From NCBI GenBank assembly GCA_022559845.1, contig CM040118.1, positions 448,320,053 through 448,384,052 of the forward strand: DNA of 64,000 nt. The letters run 5' to 3'. How positions within the stretch are numbered: position 1 is the stretch's first letter; each line of letters opens with the position of its first letter. Positions 10,180 through 21,483 of this stretch are shown piece by piece. The notes below the pieces were generated by a model, which did no database searches, was not told where the DNA came from, and worked only from the letters and a program-made list of their open reading frames with translations. This DNA comes from Amorphophallus konjac (lineage: Eukaryota; Streptophyta; Magnoliopsida; Alismatales; Araceae). Both the position numbers and the translations under genes were made by a program.

Positions 10180-11390
10180 TCAGAAATAGAACTTTCGTAA
10201 GGCCGTAGCGTTCCAAGTCCGAGCGATGAGTTTTCCTTCCATGGTAGATAGTCGGTACGCTCCTTTTCCGAGCGTCTCGACCACTCGGTAGGGGCCTTCC
10301 CAATTGGGGACAAGCTTTCCCACAACCTCAAGTGGTCGAGAGGCTTCGGCCTTCCTGAGAACGAGGTCTCCTAGTTGGAACTGCCTGTCTTGGACCAGGG
10401 CATTGTAGTAACGAATCATGCACCGCTGGTACTCCGTTGCTCGGATTCTTGTGATTTCGCGCACTTCGTCGGCTATGTCCAGATTTTCCAGCATCTTTCG
10501 GTCATTAGACTCGGGCAGGAAGTTGATAACCCGAAGGGAAAGGCGTCCGATCTCCAAGGGGATGACTGCCTCGGTGCCATATACTAGTTGGAAGGGAGTT
10601 TCACCCGTGGCGGCTCTTGGAGTGGTTCGGTACGACCAAAGTACGCTAGGCAATTCCTCGAGCCAATTACCCTTAGCTTTTTCGAGCCTGGTCTTGATTC
10701 CTTTGAGGATGATTTTGTTGGCATTCTCAACCAGTCCGTTAGCTTGAGGGTGAGCTACCGAGGTGAAGTGATTGCGAATATGTAGGTCAACACACTTATT
10801 CTTAAAATAAGCACAATCAAATTATCGACCATTATCGCTAACGATCACTCAGGGGATGCCAAAACGATAGATGATCGATCTCCATATGAAACTCCAGATC
10901 ACTGCTTCTATTATCTTGGCAGTGGCCTCAGCCTCAATCCACTTGGAGAAATAGTCGATGGCGAGGATAAGGAACTTTTTCTGAGCTGGGGCCACTGGGA
11001 ATGGGCCGAGGATATCGATTCCCCACCGAGCAAAAGGGTATGGCTCGGTTAGAGTTACATCCTCCGAGGCTAGTTGGTGAATTAGGTGGTCGAACCTCTG
11101 GCAGCGGTCACACTTTCGAGCGTATGCGGAGCAGTCCTGCTGGAGAGTGGGCCATCAGTAACCTCGGCGCAGTAAGATCCTTGCTATCGATCTCCCCCCA
11201 TGGTACGCTCCACATATTCCTTCGTGCACTTCCTCTATGGCTCGCTGAGCTTCTTGGACGTCGAGGCACTGGAGGAGGGGCCGACAAAGGATCGACTGTA
11301 AAGATTTCCATCGAATAGGATGAAACGCCGAGCTTGATATTTAAATCTCCTGGCCTCCCGAGGATCGACGGGTTCCCGGGAATCAGCTAG
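10180..11390 (-). pseudogene. Tat-1 integrase
   Basis: Encodes the integrase with its N-terminal H2C2 zinc finger (HEGICGA...YARKCDRCQ), a catalytic core with Asp in RWGIDILGPFP, Asp in VIVSDNG and Glu in ANGLVENANK, and a C-terminal part ending GAYRLSTMEGKLIARTW (stop at 10180). The last 157 codons from 10653 are open. The core is broken by stops near 10853 (CGA to TGA) and in the zinc region near 11157. It would have joined element DNA to the host chromosome. Confidence 0.88.
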
Positions 11391-12341
11391 CTAGGCTATG
11401 TACGGAGTTCTCCAATCGTCGGGTGATGCCTGCACGGTCGCTACGACTTCGGTTTCCACGCTCGGTCGTTCCAACTCTTCGAGTATGACGGACCGGGTCC
11501 CTTCGGAGGTGAGAGAAGAGGCCAAGCGAGAGAGGGCATCCGCTCGGAAGTTTTCCTCCTGTGCTATTTGGATTACTTGAAAGCTCTCGAGTGATTGGGC
11601 TATCTCTTTCACCAAATGAAGGTATTTGACCATCTGTGGTTCCCGAGCCTCGTAGTCCCCCTGGATTTGGCTTGCGACCAACTGAGAGTCGATGTAGATG
11701 CTGATTCGCTCGGCTCCCAGGCGTTTCGGCATCCTAGCCCCGGAGATCAAGGCTTCATACTCTGAGGCGTTGTTGGATGCCTGGAAGTTGAACTTCAAAG
11801 CATACTGAAGCTCGACACCCTCTAGGGATGTAATGAGGATGCCAGCTCCGCTGCCGGTTGAGTTTGAAGATCCGTCCACGAAAAGGTCCCAAGCCGGACC
11901 GGCTGTACGTTGGGACGTTTCTCCAGGAGGGACGACGGTCTTTGCGATAAAATCGGCAAGCGCTTGTCCTTTGATGGCGGTGCGGGGCCGGTAAGAAATA
12001 TCATAAGCCCCGAGCAATATTGCCTACTTAACGAGGCGACCAGAGGCTTCAGGATGGGTCAAAATCTTTTTCAGGGGCTCGTCGATCAGCACAACGATGG
12101 AGTGTCCTTGGAAGTAGGGCCGGAGGCACTTGGCCGAGGTTACCAACGCTAGCACGAGTTTCTCGGTTGCGGGGTACCTTTTTTCGGCATCAAGGAGCAC
12201 CTTGTTGACATAATAAACAGGCCTTTGAATCCCTTGGTCGTCTCGAGCTAGGACCGAGCTTACCGTAGATGACGTTGCCGAGAGATAGAGATACAGTGTC
12301 TCTCCCAGCACTGGCTTGAACAATACTGGGGGTGATGCCAA
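11391..12341 (-). pseudogene. Tat-1 twin RNase H domains
   Basis: From 12341 down: the RNase H that follows RT (LFKPVLGETLYLYLSATSST, HSIVVLIDEPLKKIL), a linker ending in a stop near 12021, then a second RNase H (WDLFVDGSSNSTGSGAGILI, NNASEYEALISG, IYIDSQLVASQIQGDYEA, NFRADALSRLAS). The second domain keeps the Asp-Glu-Asp-Asp positions (D in FVDG, E in SEYEAL, D in IDSQLV, D in RADALS). Two RNase H domains in a row are the hallmark of the Tat clade. It ends at 11391. Confidence 0.88.
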
Positions 12342-13481
12342 GAACTCCTTGAGCTCGGTGAATGCTTTCTCACACTCCTCATCCCAAGCGAACGCGGAGG
12401 CTGCCAGCTTCGGCCCTCTCAGTAATTTGAAGTAAGGCAGGCATCATTCCGCCGCCCGGGATAGGAAGTAATTGAGTGCAGCAATCCTGCCGGTCAATCG
12501 TTGAACATCTTTGACGTAGGTGGGTGGCCGCATACCGAGGATGGCCTAGACCTTCTCGGGGTTGGCCTCGATCCCTCGCTGGGTCACCAGGAAGCCCAGG
12601 AATTTTCGGACTTAATCCCAAAAACACACTTGGTAGATTGAGCTTCATTTGGTACCTCTAGAGGGTGTTGAAGGTCTCGGCCAGGTCGGCGAAATGGTCT
12701 CCGACCTTGGGTGATTTGACGAGCATGTCGTCAATGTAGGCCTCGACGTTCCGCCCGATCTGGTTTTCAAAGATTTGGTTGACCAACCATTGATAGGTTG
12801 CTCCGGCGTTCTTTAACCCGAATGGCATTCGGGTATAGCAATACATGCCAAAGTCAATGATGAAGGCAGTCTTCTCGGTGTCTTCGGATTCATCTGGATC
12901 TGGTGATTCCTAGAATATGCATCTAGAAAGCTGAGAAGTTTGTTACCCGAGGTTGGATCGACGAGTTGGTCGATGCTCGGTAATGGATAGCAGTCCTTCG
13001 GAGTGGCTTTGTTGAGGTCGATGAAGTCAACGCACATCCGCCATTTGCCCGAGACTTTGGGTACTAGGACGACATTAGCGAGCCAAGTTGGGTAAAGGAC
13101 CAGGTGAAATAACCCAATTTTCTTCCCTTTGTTGATTTGCTCTTTAGTGATCGCCTGTTTCTCGGGGGTGTACTTCCTTTTCTGTTGTTGCACTGGTTTT
13201 ACCGCAGGGTCGAGGTTGAGATGGTGCACCACTGTCTCCTCGGGAATTACGGGGAGATCCTCATCAGACCATGTGAAAACGTGAACATACTCCGAAAGAA
13301 AGTCTTTGTATTGAGTTTGTAACTCAGGTGGTAGATCTGCCCTGATCTTTACTTCGAGGGCCGGATCGTCTCTGAGGAATACTGAGAGCAACTCCCCCCT
13401 GGGTTTGCTTGTTGCCTTATCTTTGTTCGTTCCGAGTTCTTTGACTCTGTCCTCTGGCCTTACGGCTTCTACCGAAATCAC
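12342..13481 (-). pseudogene. Tat-1 reverse transcriptase
   Basis: From 13481: a linker with DPALEVKIRADLPPEL, FTWSDEDLPVI, the RT fingers (WLANVVLVPKVSGKWRMCVD, NKATPKDCYPLPSIDQL), the catalytic-site strand FLDAYSRNHQIQM, then after a frameshift near 12850 MPFGLKNAGATYQ and the active site YIDDMLVKS (about 12700-12740). A second frameshift near 12655 precedes the thumb region. Confidence 0.88.
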
Positions 13482-13664
13482 ATAGCACCTTCTAGTCGTT
13501 GCCTGGTTGCCTCGGACTTCCCCGGCTAGTGTCGTACTTGGTGGGAAACTTCATTTTTTGGTGGTAGGTGGAGGGCACTACCTTGATTCGGCCGAGGATG
13601 CCTCGACCGAAAATGGCATTATAGGCCGATATCTCCTTGACCACTACGAAGTTCACCATAAAAG

Positions 13665-14135
13665 TTACGATTTTGGGTGGGGTACCGAGAGTAACAGGAG
13701 GATTAGGGCCCCCTCGGGATAAGTCACCTGGCCATTGTACCCACAGAGAGGAATCAGACGTAATTTTGACAGGTTTTCACCCATCTTTAGCAAACACTCG
13801 TACAACAAAACATCGGGGGCACTCCCATTATCCACTAAGATCATGTCTACGTTACAATGGTTTTTAGTGGCCGAGATAACAAGAGCGTCATCATGCGGGG
13901 TGACCACTCCTTCAAAGTCTTGATCAGAGAAGACCAAGGCTTGATGGCCGTTTGCCGAAGGTGGAGCTTTGGGTGGCTCAGAGGCTCGGCTGGCTCGCTC
14001 GGCATGACGCTTTCTTCCTCGGCTGCTATCCCCGCCCGAGGTTGATCCTCCCGAGATGATGTTGATGTGGCTCCCTCGGGGGCAGTTGTCAATCTCTTCC
14101 GGGGGGATCCTGCGGTCCTCCCGTTGCTCGGTCAC
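13665..14135 (-). pseudogene. Tat-1 gag C-terminal linker and aspartic protease
   Basis: One open stretch of 156 codons. Its first half is a charged linker (CPRGSHINIISGGSTSGG is the usual Gag-protease linker of these elements); its second half contains the protease active site as VDNGSAPDVLLYECLLKMG, where the D-N-G-S replaces the more common D-S/T-G. The frame ends at 13665 and the link to RT is lost. The preceding Gag frame ends at a TAA close to 14136. Confidence 0.8.
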
Positions 14136-15658
14136 TTATTGGGAGAGGTGGCCTTGACGGATGAGACTCTCGATCTCGTCCTTGAGCTGGTGACAATCTC
14201 CCGTATGGTGGCCATGATCGTCGTGGAACTGACAGTGTTTCTGACGACTGCGCCACCTTGGGTCGGTCTTCATTGGCTCGGGACGGCGAAGTAGGCCCGA
14301 GTCCTTGATTTCTTGATAGATCTCATAGACAGAGGCAGATAGAGGGGTATAGCGCTCAAAGTTGTGCGGGGGCTCCTTTCAGTCGCCCTCCTGGTTCCTC
14401 CCCTTCCCTTGCCCAGAGACTTGGTCAGATGATCGATTTTTCTCCCCTTCCCGCCCCCAGCCTGCGGGATCTCGACAGTCGTTGAGGACCTTCTCGCACT
14501 CCGCATGATGTAGAGCCAAGGTTACAAGGTCAGCGAGAGAGGTAGGAGGGTGAAGCACCAATTCTCGCCAGAGGGTTTCATCGCGGGTACCTCCGATCAG
14601 TGTTGTGATGGCGGAGGCCACATCCAGGCGGGGGATGCGTAGGGCTTCCGTTTTGAAATAGTTAATATAAGCCCGCAGCTTTTCCCCCTATGCCTGCTTG
14701 AGGGCCAGCAATCCCGCTATCGATCTCGGGGGGCCGCTGCCGGTGAAGCTTTCTTTGAACAGTCGCCCAAATTGACGGAAGCTAGTGATGCTCCCGAGTG
14801 CGAGTGCTCGAAACCATCCTTGAGCGCCTTGGACCAAAGTCGTCACGAACGCTCGGCACTTGACAATGTCGAATGCCCCGTACAAGGTCATCAGGGCGTC
14901 GAAGTTGTCGTAATGGTCGACCGGGTCGCCCTGACCGTCGTAAAATTTGAAGGTCGTCAGAGAGACTCTTGATGAGATTTCTGCCACCAAAATATGGTCA
15001 AAGAACGGGGATCGCTCCTCGTCCTCCTGTGCAGAATTCTATTGTAGGGTGCGAAGAGCGCGCTCCTGCTCGGCAAAACGCCGCTCGAAGTCTCGCAGCT
15101 GGAGGGAGAGTTCCAGCTGGCGCCGAGACGGGGCAAGAGGGCTCGGAGTGTTCCCTCGACTTTTCCCTTGGCACTCTGGGTCGAGGATGTCCACCTCTGT
15201 GCGCTGGGGGGGTGGCCCAGACTTTCTTTTTTATGGGCTGGAGGAGGCTTCTTGCTCTGGGGGCGGGGGCTGCAAAGGTCCGCCCGGCACACTCCGGATA
15301 ATGCATCCTCCTTGAAGGATGAAGTGGTCCCCGGCTGTCTACCGGGAGGCTTCCACACGAGGGGGACTCGTCTGGGGAAGCCGCGACCTTTCCTCTCTAG
15401 CTACCTGGGTCTTCATCAGATCGACGAGGACGTCCAATTTAGTGTTGATGGCTGGAGGGCGTCTAAGTTCCCGAGAGCGAGTTGCTCCCCTGTGGCCGGC
15501 AGTGGTAAGGTATTGGCTTGATCGTTGGTAGGGGGTCTCATTGAAGAATACAAGGGTGTCGGTTCCCCATCCATGGCCGCCAGGGCCTTCCATTTCTTGC
15601 TGGTGTTTCTCCTACTGGTACCTTTCCACACCATTTTGGCTCTTTGGCCGTTTCCCAC
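14136..15658 (-). pseudogene. Tat-1 gag
   Basis: The retrotransposon gag domain is clear at 14688-14990 (FKFYDGQGDPVDHYDNF, CRAFVTTLVQGAQGWF, GSITSFRQFGRLFKESF) and 14379-14685 (RIPRLDVASAITTLIGG, LADLVTLALHHAECEKV). A single CCHC-like knuckle follows near 14180-14240 (CQFHDDHGHHTGDC). The N-terminal part (15000-15658) is Pro/Ser/Arg-rich and spread over several frames. It would have formed the particle shell; stops separate all parts. Confidence 0.8.
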
Positions 15659-15669
15659 AGACAGCGCTA
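15652..15669 (-). other. Primer binding site of Tat-1
   Basis: TAGCGCTGTCTGTGGGAA on the minus strand, two bases from the 5' LTR edge at 15672; same as 24-41. Confidence 0.75.
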
Positions 15670-15671
15670 GA

Positions 15672-16265
15672 TGAAGAGGCGTAATCTCGTGCTGTCGCCT
15701 GAGCCGTAGGATGTCTGGTTGCTGCCACTAGGGATGAGGGATCTGCAAGGTAGGAAACAGATCAAGGGAAAACCCTATGATGCTTAAGTCATCAATAAAG
15801 TAGAGGGCAGTGCGGAGATGGAAAGAAGTAGGAGAAGGGCACGAGATTTCTCTTTACCAGTGTGAGTGGCAAAGAGGGCTCAGTTAGACCTACCATTGTA
15901 GAGGGTTTCCCTTAGTTTATATAGTGGTTTGTTCCGTAGAAAGCTTGAGGGAAGAGGGAGAGTATAGGGGGTGTTATACGGCCAGTTCAGACCTGGGCGC
16001 TTTCCCTCCCCTCTTGGTGACTCCCGGGCTTTCCTCGATCGGTTACGCTCAGTCACCAATTGGGCTCTCCCCGAGCGACCGTTACTCGGACTTCCGGGCC
16101 TAGAGGCAGCTTAGGAAGTATTGGTCTGAGCAATTTGGGCTTCAAGATACATGGGCCCGTTAGTGGGGTGATCACTTGGGGAGTTCGGCCTTGTTGGGTC
16201 AGATTGGACCTCATCGGGCCACTCCGGGCCACATGTTTAATGGGGCGCTGATTTACCCCTCTCCA
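15672..16265 (-). repeat. Tat-1 5' LTR
   Basis: 594 bp, pairing with 5465-6077. It lacks about 23 bp of the sequence found at 5563-5585 in its partner. TG...CA ends in element orientation; followed on the plus strand by the target duplication GTTTG (16266-16270). Confidence 0.9.
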
Positions 16266-16270
16266 GTTTG

Positions 16271-17660
16271 ATTTATGAGATTCAGAGAATGCATCAACAG
16301 TCGACTTCTAACCCTCTCAAAGTTGACTTTGACATAGCAGCCTCAGAAACCAAGTTCTGGATCACCTTGAAAGTCGACTCCTGTGACACAGAAGTCGACT
16401 TCTGCTCAGACCTGCTTGAAGACGCTTCTGGATACCATGAAAAGTCGACTTTCTCACTTGCAAAAGTCAAATTCTGGCTTGTGGGCACTATATACCTTGG
16501 CCAAGCGATCCTCTTGATGCCATAACCCCTTGTTTTCACTCAAAACATCCATCATGCCTTTCACTCCTACATTGCCCCCACATATTTCCCAAAACTTCTG
16601 GCAAATAAACTCAACAGGAACTCACGAATTTAGGGGGAGTTGTAAAAATGTGTCTTTCTTCTTTGAGAAACTCTGGGCTCTAACAGGCTGACCCTATTCT
16701 CATTCACTAGTGGTTTAAGATCTATAAACCTTGTGATTTTGAGGTTGAAAAACTGTGAAAGATCTTTTCCATGTCTTGAATCTTGATAAAACAGCCGAAG
16801 AAAAATGTCCTCAATGTGTTTCTGATTGTGTGACGTCAAATGTAATAAGGCCACTTTGATTGAAGTGTTTTTAATTGAGTATTGGTCTTAAGCATCCCAT
16901 GATTCAAGTCTTGCTAAGGGAATACACTATAGCCACATAATTATCAGCGGAGCAATGGCTTGGCTATCGAGAAATTGCTGCCTCTCACCAAAAGGAGAGC
17001 CTGAGGCATGTGTGTCATGAAAGGCCAAGTTAACTCTGTCCCAACAAGAGTCAAAAAAAATATATGGGACTAAAGTAATTGGGTGCACTGAGTAACTGGT
17101 GATATTGACATCTAAAAAACGTGTATCCTCACGTCAAAAGGTTTACACCTAATCACTAAGGCGGAATGGTTAGCCATGCTGAGTAACCGGGGAATCTAGC
17201 ATGTAAAAAGTGTGTTTCTTCGCTAAAAAAAGGTATGTCCTGAACCTGCACGCGTGTGAAAATCAAGCAAAAGAATGAATACATGTTATAGATGGACATG
17301 GTGAAATAGTTGACCCAAGGCAGAAAGTAAATCTAATAAAGGTGCTTAATTTCAATACTGGTTGACACTCTGATTAACTGGGTCTTATGAATTTGGCAAG
17401 TAAGACATAAGGGTACAGAGGGAGGACAGCACAAAAAGGGGTGTGTTTTAATTAAATTCTTGGTAGAAAGATCTGAATCTGAGCTTTTGAATCCCAAATT
17501 CCGACTTGTAAGCCTTAAACCATTGGTTTATCACTGATAAAAGGGGTCATTTAAAGAAGTTTTCTTAATATCTGAAGCAATGGTCTATTTCAATCCCCTT
17601 AAAGCATCTCAAGTTTTGATTTTTTGTTTGGTTTATCTGCAAATGAGCCATCTTTACCTT
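16271..17660 (+). other. Noncoding Copia A region between pol and env-like ORF (copy 1)
   Basis: Continues Copia A after the Tat-1 insertion. Bases 16295-16475 hold a cluster of the palindromic motif AAGTCGACTT and near-copies (16301, 16372, 16391, 16441). A polypurine-like TAGGGGGAG is at 16631-16639. From there to 17660 I see AT-rich sequence without a reading frame or a known RNA. Confidence 0.6.
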
Positions 17661-17835
17661 TTAACCCTTGACACCATCCTTCACACTTAACCTTTCTCCC
17701 TTCTCTACCTCGCACGCGGAAGCCGACTTCCGCAGCACCCTTCCCAGCAGCAGAGCTGACCTTTGCCCTTCGACCCTACTTCTCCCTTTGCTCATCCTCT
17801 CCCTTTGCTCATCTTCTCCAACATCCCTCATCCCT

Positions 17836-19433
17836 ATGGCATCACGAGGAACTCGCGCAGGCAAGGGCAAGGCCTCTGCGGAGCCGGAACCGGAAGCTCC
17901 AAGTGGGGAGAAGCGCACCAAGCATACACACGATCCAGCTTCAAGGAAGTGCAGAGAATCTGAATCAGCAGCACAGGCAAAAGGCAAGGTTTCCAAGGGG
18001 ACGTCTTCTAAAGGGAAGAAGGTGGATGAAGCAGAACCAAGACGCCGTGCTCCGGCTAGGGCAAAAGCAAGGGCTGCTCCACCAGATATTCATCCTGTCT
18101 CCGGAACAATAAATCCGATGACAATAATGTTGCTGCGATGGGTTGATTTCCATGATCACAAGTTGCTGGAACTATTCCCTGACCTGCTTGAGGTTATGGA
18201 GGCACATGGCTGGATTTCTTTCATGTCTTCACACAGAAGGTATTATCCGCACCTACTTCAAGAGTTTTACCATAACTTGCAGTGGGCTGATAGGAAGCTC
18301 TACACTGTGGTTAGAGATATGATAATTGGTCTTTCCAAGCAACTACTCCATCATGCTTTAAAGATTCCGAAATCTGGGGTCGATCCCAAGAAAACCCCAT
18401 TTGATGAAAGAGAAGCTTATACAATCATGACCCTGATCGAATTCCCAAGGGCATCAATGCCAATACTTTCCCTCCATTTCACCACCTCCTTCATCACATG
18501 TTTACCACGATTATCCTACCTAGAGGGGGTGGCCGGGTCCAGGTCAGTTGTACTCACATGTTTCTCATGATGTGTTTGCTGACCAGAAAAAAAATTTGCT
18601 TACCACAGGTGATGCTCCACACCTTTAACTACAGCATGCATAACCCTTCGAACTCACTTCCATATGCTTCACACTTAACTGCCATATTTGAATGTGCCCA
18701 AATTCCCTTCAAAAATGAAGAATGCATTGTCATCCCCAAGAGGAATGTTTACACTTTTCACTATGCCACCACCTTTATGAATTATGTTAAAAAAGGAGAG
18801 TGTGTCTCGAGAACCTTGCCCTCTTTCAAAAGCCAACCTTCTGAGCCTTCAGTTGCAAAGGAACAGCCTGAGATCTTGGTTTACGATGACGTTCCTCTAG
18901 AATTCACAACTCAGCCCTCGGCTGTTCCATCTCCACATGTCTCTCCACCACCACCTTAGTCTGCTGTCACTGATGCTCCACTCAGCCTCCCAATTGTTCT
19001 GTGGATGCCAGATAGGGCACCACCTGCGCCCACCCCAATGCCCACATTGTCCCGTGAACATGGTGAGGCATCCACTTCTACCGCTCCACCGTCAACCCAG
19101 CCAGTACCCCAAGAGTTGTCTGCCTTCATCTCTTCACAATTTGCCATCTTGTCAGCACAATTCACGTCCTTTCAATCTTCCATGACTGAGATGTCCACAA
19201 GATTTGATCTAAGGCTAGCTCGTCTTGAAAATCAGATGGAGAGCAAATCTATTCAACAGCAACAAAACTCTGAACATGCTGCTCGCAGATTCAACAGACT
19301 AGTGGGTACTTTGGGGGAAGTTTCAACCAGTGCAAGCTTGCTTCAGACCAGGCTGCACAATGAATTAAATCACTTGGATAATCAAATACAGCAAGGGAAT
19401 TCACTCCACATAAATGCGATCACTGAAATATAA
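17836..19433 (+). pseudogene. Env-like third ORF of Copia A
   Basis: ATG at 17836 follows a leader; the protein starts with a basic Lys/Ala/Pro-rich region (ASRGTRAGKGKASAEPEPEA), then a globular part (LELFPDLLEVMEAHGWISF, FDEREAYTIM, LPYASHLTAIFECAQIPFKNE) that resembles the 'putative plant transposon protein' domain, a Pro/Ser-rich stretch, and a C-terminal coiled coil (FDLRLARLENQMESK...). SIRE/Maximus elements carry an ORF in this position that is called env-like. No clear signal peptide or membrane segment is visible. One frameshift near 18480-18540 and a TAG at 18957-18959 break it. Confidence 0.7.
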
Positions 19434-20054
19434 AAAGTTCGATTATCTTACGCGCATCTGGTTGAGAGAATGGAGGTCCTGGAGCACGATTATACATCTC
19501 TCATTTAGTAGACCACGGATCTCGGGCACACATTTGATCAAGTTTGGAATAAACTTTCTTCAGTTGAGATTGTCATCAGAGGAGAACTACAAGTGGCGGA
19601 CAGACTGAACCACATTAAAGCTCAACTACCTACAGCATCACAAGCTCCACCACCACCCTCAGCTCCTTCCACTAGTGGTCCATCATAGAGTTTGTACTCC
19701 CCTTGTTTTGCTGATGTTAAAGGGGGAGAATGTCATTGTTCATCATCATTCATCATGTCAGTATGTCAGTGTTAGTAAGTGTCAGTTACTCGTGATGAGT
19801 CAGTCATGGGCAGTCATCAGAGACATGGTATTTTGGTATTTTTGTCTACTCTCAGCTATAGTCACTAGTCTGGGTTCAATACCTCTTTATGATGCACAAA
19901 TGGATTCCCATATCATGAACAAATGAAACTAAAATGAAAATGAATATCAATCTCCTGTTCAAACAAATTTTGTCTTGTGTTGCATGTGTGTGATCCAAAT
20001 GAAGCTCCTCAATTAACAATGACTTATAGTTGCCATCATCAAAAAGGGGGAGAT
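19434..20054 (+). other. Noncoding 3' internal region of Copia A, ending in polypurine tract
   Basis: No gene; remnant of the coiled coil of the env-like ORF at the start. Two polypurine-like tracts occur: AGGGGGAGAA at 19721-19730 and AAAAAGGGGGAGA at 20041-20053, the latter one base from the LTR start and therefore the likely true primer for plus-strand synthesis. Confidence 0.7.
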
Positions 20055-21404
20055 TGTTATACACCTCTTATTTTTATGATGAAAAACTATAACCCATTGA
20101 GTCCAATAATTCATTGAATTCAGCTCTCATGCATGGTATAAATATGAAATGCAGGAGCACAAGGCAAAACCACTCATGAAAGAGACTCAAAACATCAGAA
20201 TCAAAGTTTGACAGGGAAGGAAGCAGTCCAAAGTCAGAAAAGAACAAGGTTTTCTGCACCTATGGTGCAGAAGTCGACTTCTGAGTCGCTGGAAGTCGAC
20301 TTTTGCATACAGGCCAGAACCACCTAGTTCTGGATAGGCGCAGAAGTTGACTTCCACTGATGCAGAAGTCGACTTCCACCTGTCAGACAGAACCATGCCT
20401 TCTGGGGTTTGTTTAGAAGTCGACTTGGACGCCTCCGGAAGTCGACTTTCACGGAGAATGGGCTATGTGAACCCTAAAATGGACCCATTTGTCACAAGAT
20501 CCGATACCCAAGCTGTGGATCCATTATGGCACGCACATAGAGGGTCCCGGTGTGCCAAAGAACGTGGATTTTTAACAGATTCTGTTGCATCAAATGGAGA
20601 AGACATGTTCTTCAACCTTTTTGCAGAAGATATTCAGGATATTCCAACTGAATCAGCAGATATTCAAGATGCAATTGAAAATGTATGGCGGGAAGCCTAA
20701 AAAGAAGACAGGTGAAAAAGGCCTCAAGCACAGGAGGGAATAGATGAAAAAGAGGAGCGTCCATCCTGAAGTGAGGAGCAGAAGCAGCGTCTTCTTGTCA
20801 CTAAAGGCTGCCTGGTGATGCTGAGATCAAATCTTTACTGTTGAGGCCAAGAACCCATGGAGATCTTCACCAGCTAATTCTTGGCTGCACTAGAGTTCTT
20901 CATCAGATCGAACCATCAAGAGTGTAGAAACTCAATCTCTAATCGACCTGATCTCTATCTCTCTATCTTTGTTTCTTTGTTTCATTTCAGTCATTAATGA
21001 AGTGTTTTTCTCGATCTTGCAAGCTGTAAGTCAACGTCAATTAAGCTGTGAGTCAGCGTTAGTCAAGCTGTGACACAACGTCTGTAAAGCTGTGTGTCAG
21101 CTGAGATTCGGGGTGTGATTCCCTTGATAGTGAAGTCTCACTCAGGTTGAGTGGGGGGTGGACGTAGGTCTCTAGGCAGAGACCGAACCTCCTGAAAACT
21201 TCATCTTGTGTGTGGTATTGTTGTGCTATGCTTGCCATATCTCTTTCTCTTGCGTGATTTCATAGGTCTATTGGTATGCGTTTCAACATATATCAATCGC
21301 TTCACATACACGTGCTGAGTCTTTAATTTTTTATCTACTACGAAGTAACTTTTGGGGGACAGGTCTATTCACCCCCCTCTAGATCCGCCTATCCACATCC
21401 AACA
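20055..21404 (+). repeat. Copia A LTR shared by the two copies
   Basis: 1350 bp from TGTTATACACC to ATCCAACA. It has a polypurine tract on its left (20041-20053) and a primer binding site on its right (21407-21418), so it is at once the 3' LTR of copy 1 and the 5' LTR of copy 2. A TATAAATA lies at about 20137-20144. Six AAGTCGACTT-type motifs lie at 20270-20455. Near the end is the conserved block CTATTCACCCCCCTCTAGATC, which LTRs B and C also carry in similar form. Confidence 0.88.
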
Positions 21405-21406
21405 TG

Positions 21407-21418
21407 TGGTATCAGAGC
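21407..21418 (+). other. Primer binding site, initiator tRNA-Met
   Basis: TGGTATCAGAGC, the standard Copia primer site complementary to the 3' end of initiator tRNA-Met, two bases after the LTR end. Confidence 0.92.
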
Positions 21419-21483
21419 AGGACTCTCCAAAAATGTGGTCTAACAATCAGGAGAGAATTGGTGGATTTGCTGTAAGGGGTCTA

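Larger units (their letters stand above)
5465..16265 (-). mobile_element. Tat-1: nearly complete Tat-type Gypsy element nested in Copia A
   Basis: Minus-strand element of 10.8 kb. In element order: 5' LTR (16265-15672), primer site (15669-15652), gag, protease, RT, two RNase H domains, integrase (to 10180), an antisense ORF read on the plus strand (6502-8697), polypurine tract (about 6100-6078), 3' LTR (6077-5465). Flanked by GTTT (5461-5464) and GTTTG (16266-16270). The second RNase H and the antisense ORF place it in the Tat clade. All coding parts carry stops or frameshifts. Confidence 0.92.
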
